A stretch of 50,852 bases of DNA from the NCBI RefSeq assembly GCF_004216915.1, contig NZ_SGXD01000008.1, positions 1-50,852 of the forward strand, in the 5' to 3' direction. The DNA comes from Motilibacter rhizosphaerae. GTDB taxonomy: Bacteria > Actinomycetota > Actinomycetes > Motilibacterales > Motilibacteraceae. Below, piece after piece: positions 49,946-50,852 of this stretch. The first letter of the stretch is position 1. The number at the start of each line of letters is the position of its first letter. The translations under genes were made by a program, and so were the position numbers. Below the pieces are notes generated by a model, which saw nothing but the letters and a program-made list of their open reading frames with translations, made no database searches and had not been told where the DNA came from.

Positions 49946-49960
49946 GTGCGGATGTTCGCC
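49946..49960 (+). repeat. Dispersed motif GTGCGGATGTTCGCC, site 5
   Basis: Fifth copy of the motif first seen at 957. It is followed at once by a GGGGCT-CGTA-AGCCCC hairpin (49963-49978) and, 13 bases later, by the start of a small gene. Confidence 0.4.
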
Positions 49961-49962
49961 AG

Positions 49963-49978
49963 GGGGCTCGTAAGCCCC
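49963..49978 (+). other. Perfect hairpin upstream of a small gene
   Basis: GGGGCT-CGTA-AGCCCC, a 6-bp stem with a 4-nt loop, 13 bases before ATG 49991. There is no T tract; it may be a leader structure or an operator. Confidence 0.4.
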
Positions 49979-49990
49979 TACGGTCTCTGC

Positions 49991-50158
49991 ATGGGCGAGC
50001 AGCGATCACGGCTCTGGCAGATGGCCGAGTCCCTCGGGGTCGTGGAGGACTCAAGCAAGCGCCCGACCCGGGGCAGTTCGGCCTGGTGGCGACGGCTGGC
50101 CGGTTTGGTGTTGGCGATCGTTGTTGCGCCGGTGGTTGTCGCCCTGCTGCAGCGGTAG
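49991..50158 (+). CDS. Small tail-anchored membrane protein
   Basis: 55 residues: a polar N-terminus (EQRSRLWQMAESLGVVEDSS), a basic WWRR stretch and a single C-terminal helix LAGLVLAIVVAPVVVALL. ATG 49991 lies just after a hairpin and the dispersed motif. Family and function unknown. Confidence 0.5.
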   Translation: MGEQRSRLWQMAESLGVVEDSSKRPTRGSSAWWRRLAGLVLAIVVAPVVVALLQR

Positions 50159-50196
50159 GCGGGGAGCGCGCCCACGGGGGCATGAGCGGACCAGTC

Positions 50197-50382
50197 TCAG
50201 CGAGGGCGCCGACTCCAGAGGTCCACCACAACCGCGGCCACGAGTAGAGCCGGCAGCAGGAAGGCCCAGCGCCATCCGCCGGAGGACCAAACGGAGAGCG
50301 TCAGCGCAGCGGCCTCAACGACGCCTAGGAAGAGCAGAACGAGGGGCAGTGCAGCTCGTCGCCCGGCGGGCTTAGATGTCAT
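50197..50382 (-). CDS. Small two-helix membrane protein
   Basis: 61 residues, helices LPLVLLFLGVVEAAALTLSV and WRWAFLLPALLVAAVVVDLW. It diverges from the next gene. Not recognised. Confidence 0.5.
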   Translation of the reverse strand: MTSKPAGRRAALPLVLLFLGVVEAAALTLSVWSSGGWRWAFLLPALLVAAVVVDLWSRRPR

Positions 50383-50441
50383 GGCAGATGCATACCCCGA
50401 CCGCTGTTGGCCAACGAAGCGCTAGTCGTGGGTGGCAAGTG

Positions 50442-50684
50442 GTGAGCGAGGATGACGTCATGCCCGACGTCAACATCATGATCAGCGTCGACCTGACGTA
50501 CTCGCAGGAGGAGCAGGACGCTCTACTCGAGCGCCCCGACAGTTGGTCCCGTGGGTACTTTGCCCAACATCGGGTGCTCCCGAGCGACCTGACCGACGAG
50601 GAGATGGACGCCGCGCTGGCGCACGCGTTGCGACCGCTGCTCTTCACCCTGGGTCTGCTGTCGGAGCCAAAGGCCCCGAGTTAG
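50442..50684 (+). CDS. Small acidic hypothetical protein
   Basis: 80 residues from GTG 50442, or 74 from ATG 50460. It reads VNIMISVDLTYSQEEQDALL, then DLTDEEMDAALAHALRPLLF, an amphipathic helical pattern with many acidic residues. No family recognised; the codon bias supports a real gene. Confidence 0.5.
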   Translation: MSEDDVMPDVNIMISVDLTYSQEEQDALLERPDSWSRGYFAQHRVLPSDLTDEEMDAALAHALRPLLFTLGLLSEPKAPS

Positions 50685-50790
50685 TCCCAGGCCGCTCTCC
50701 AGTACGTGGTCCCGGGATCAGCCGAGCGCGGGCCCATGGGCAACGCAACGTCCTTTAATCGGCATTATGCGGGTGATCCGTGTCAAGTGA

Positions 50791-50852
50791 TCATGATGCT
50801 GGTGCGGAGTCGAGGCGGTGGAGGAGGTCGGCGTAGAGCTGCTGGCGGCCCG
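50791..50852 (-). CDS. C-terminus of an unidentified gene, partial
   Basis: The frame enters from the window end and reads GRQQLYADLLHRLDSAPAS-TGA, stop at 50791-50793. Too short to name; the AT-richer downstream ATCCGTGTCAAGTGATCATG may be the end of another insertion sequence. Confidence 0.3.
   Translation of the reverse strand, partial: GRQQLYADLLHRLDSAPAS

Noticed and set aside
1-50852. CRISPR arrays, tRNA and rRNA genes
   Set aside because: No regularly spaced direct repeats and no T-loop or rRNA signatures were found on reading both strands.

Overview
The window is chromosomal DNA of a very GC-rich actinobacterium. Evidence: strong G/C third-position bias, frequent GTG and TTG starts, ECF, ROK, HxlR and WYL regulators, and IS110, IS3 and IS30 elements of actinobacterial type. 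A soluble chemoreceptor, several c-di-GMP proteins and promoters resembling the flagellar (FliA/WhiG-type) consensus suggest a motile actinomycete, perhaps from the Kineosporiales/Motilibacter neighbourhood. That placement is inference and no rRNA or marker gene is present to confirm it.

Layout. 1-5.5 kb: two related IS110 transposase genes in opposite orientation (the first cut by the window edge) flank a small accessory block: an NTF2-like protein, a P-loop kinase-like protein, and a SigE-family sigma factor overlapping a single-pass membrane partner. 5.5-26 kb: a signalling and cell-surface region holding a GAF/4xPAS histidine kinase, two large paralogous secreted proteins (NHL propellers, Fn3, CshA, C-terminal OmpA-like domain), STAS proteins, a MarR regulator, a GAF-GAF-MCP chemoreceptor, a broken membrane diguanylate cyclase and a GGDEF-EAL protein. 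The two surface proteins and the chemoreceptor share a CTCAGG-N14/15-RCCGAYSTT promoter, so they probably form one regulon. 26.5-46.5 kb: ordinary metabolic and regulatory genes (SDR/HxlR pair, carboxylesterase, ROK regulator, glucose-6-phosphate dehydrogenase, DGPF protein with an ECF42-type sigma factor, aldo/keto reductase, beta-helix protein, DJ-1 protein, DUF1275 protein, a PAS-GGDEF-GAF-EAL phosphodiesterase with a degenerate GGDEF, ArsR-MFS operon, WYL regulator/VOC pair, fatty acid desaturase). 44.9-50.9 kb: a decaying accessory end with start-less gene fragments and an IS3-family element whose orfB is split by a complete IS30 element with a 3-bp target duplication, then small orphan genes.

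Main points for a second look: the shared flagellar-type promoters; the OmpA-anchored surface proteins; structured RNA around the IS110 transposase, including a candidate bridge RNA; in-frame TAG codons interrupting membrane proteins; and several frameshifted genes. All calls come from reading the sequence; no database search was run.
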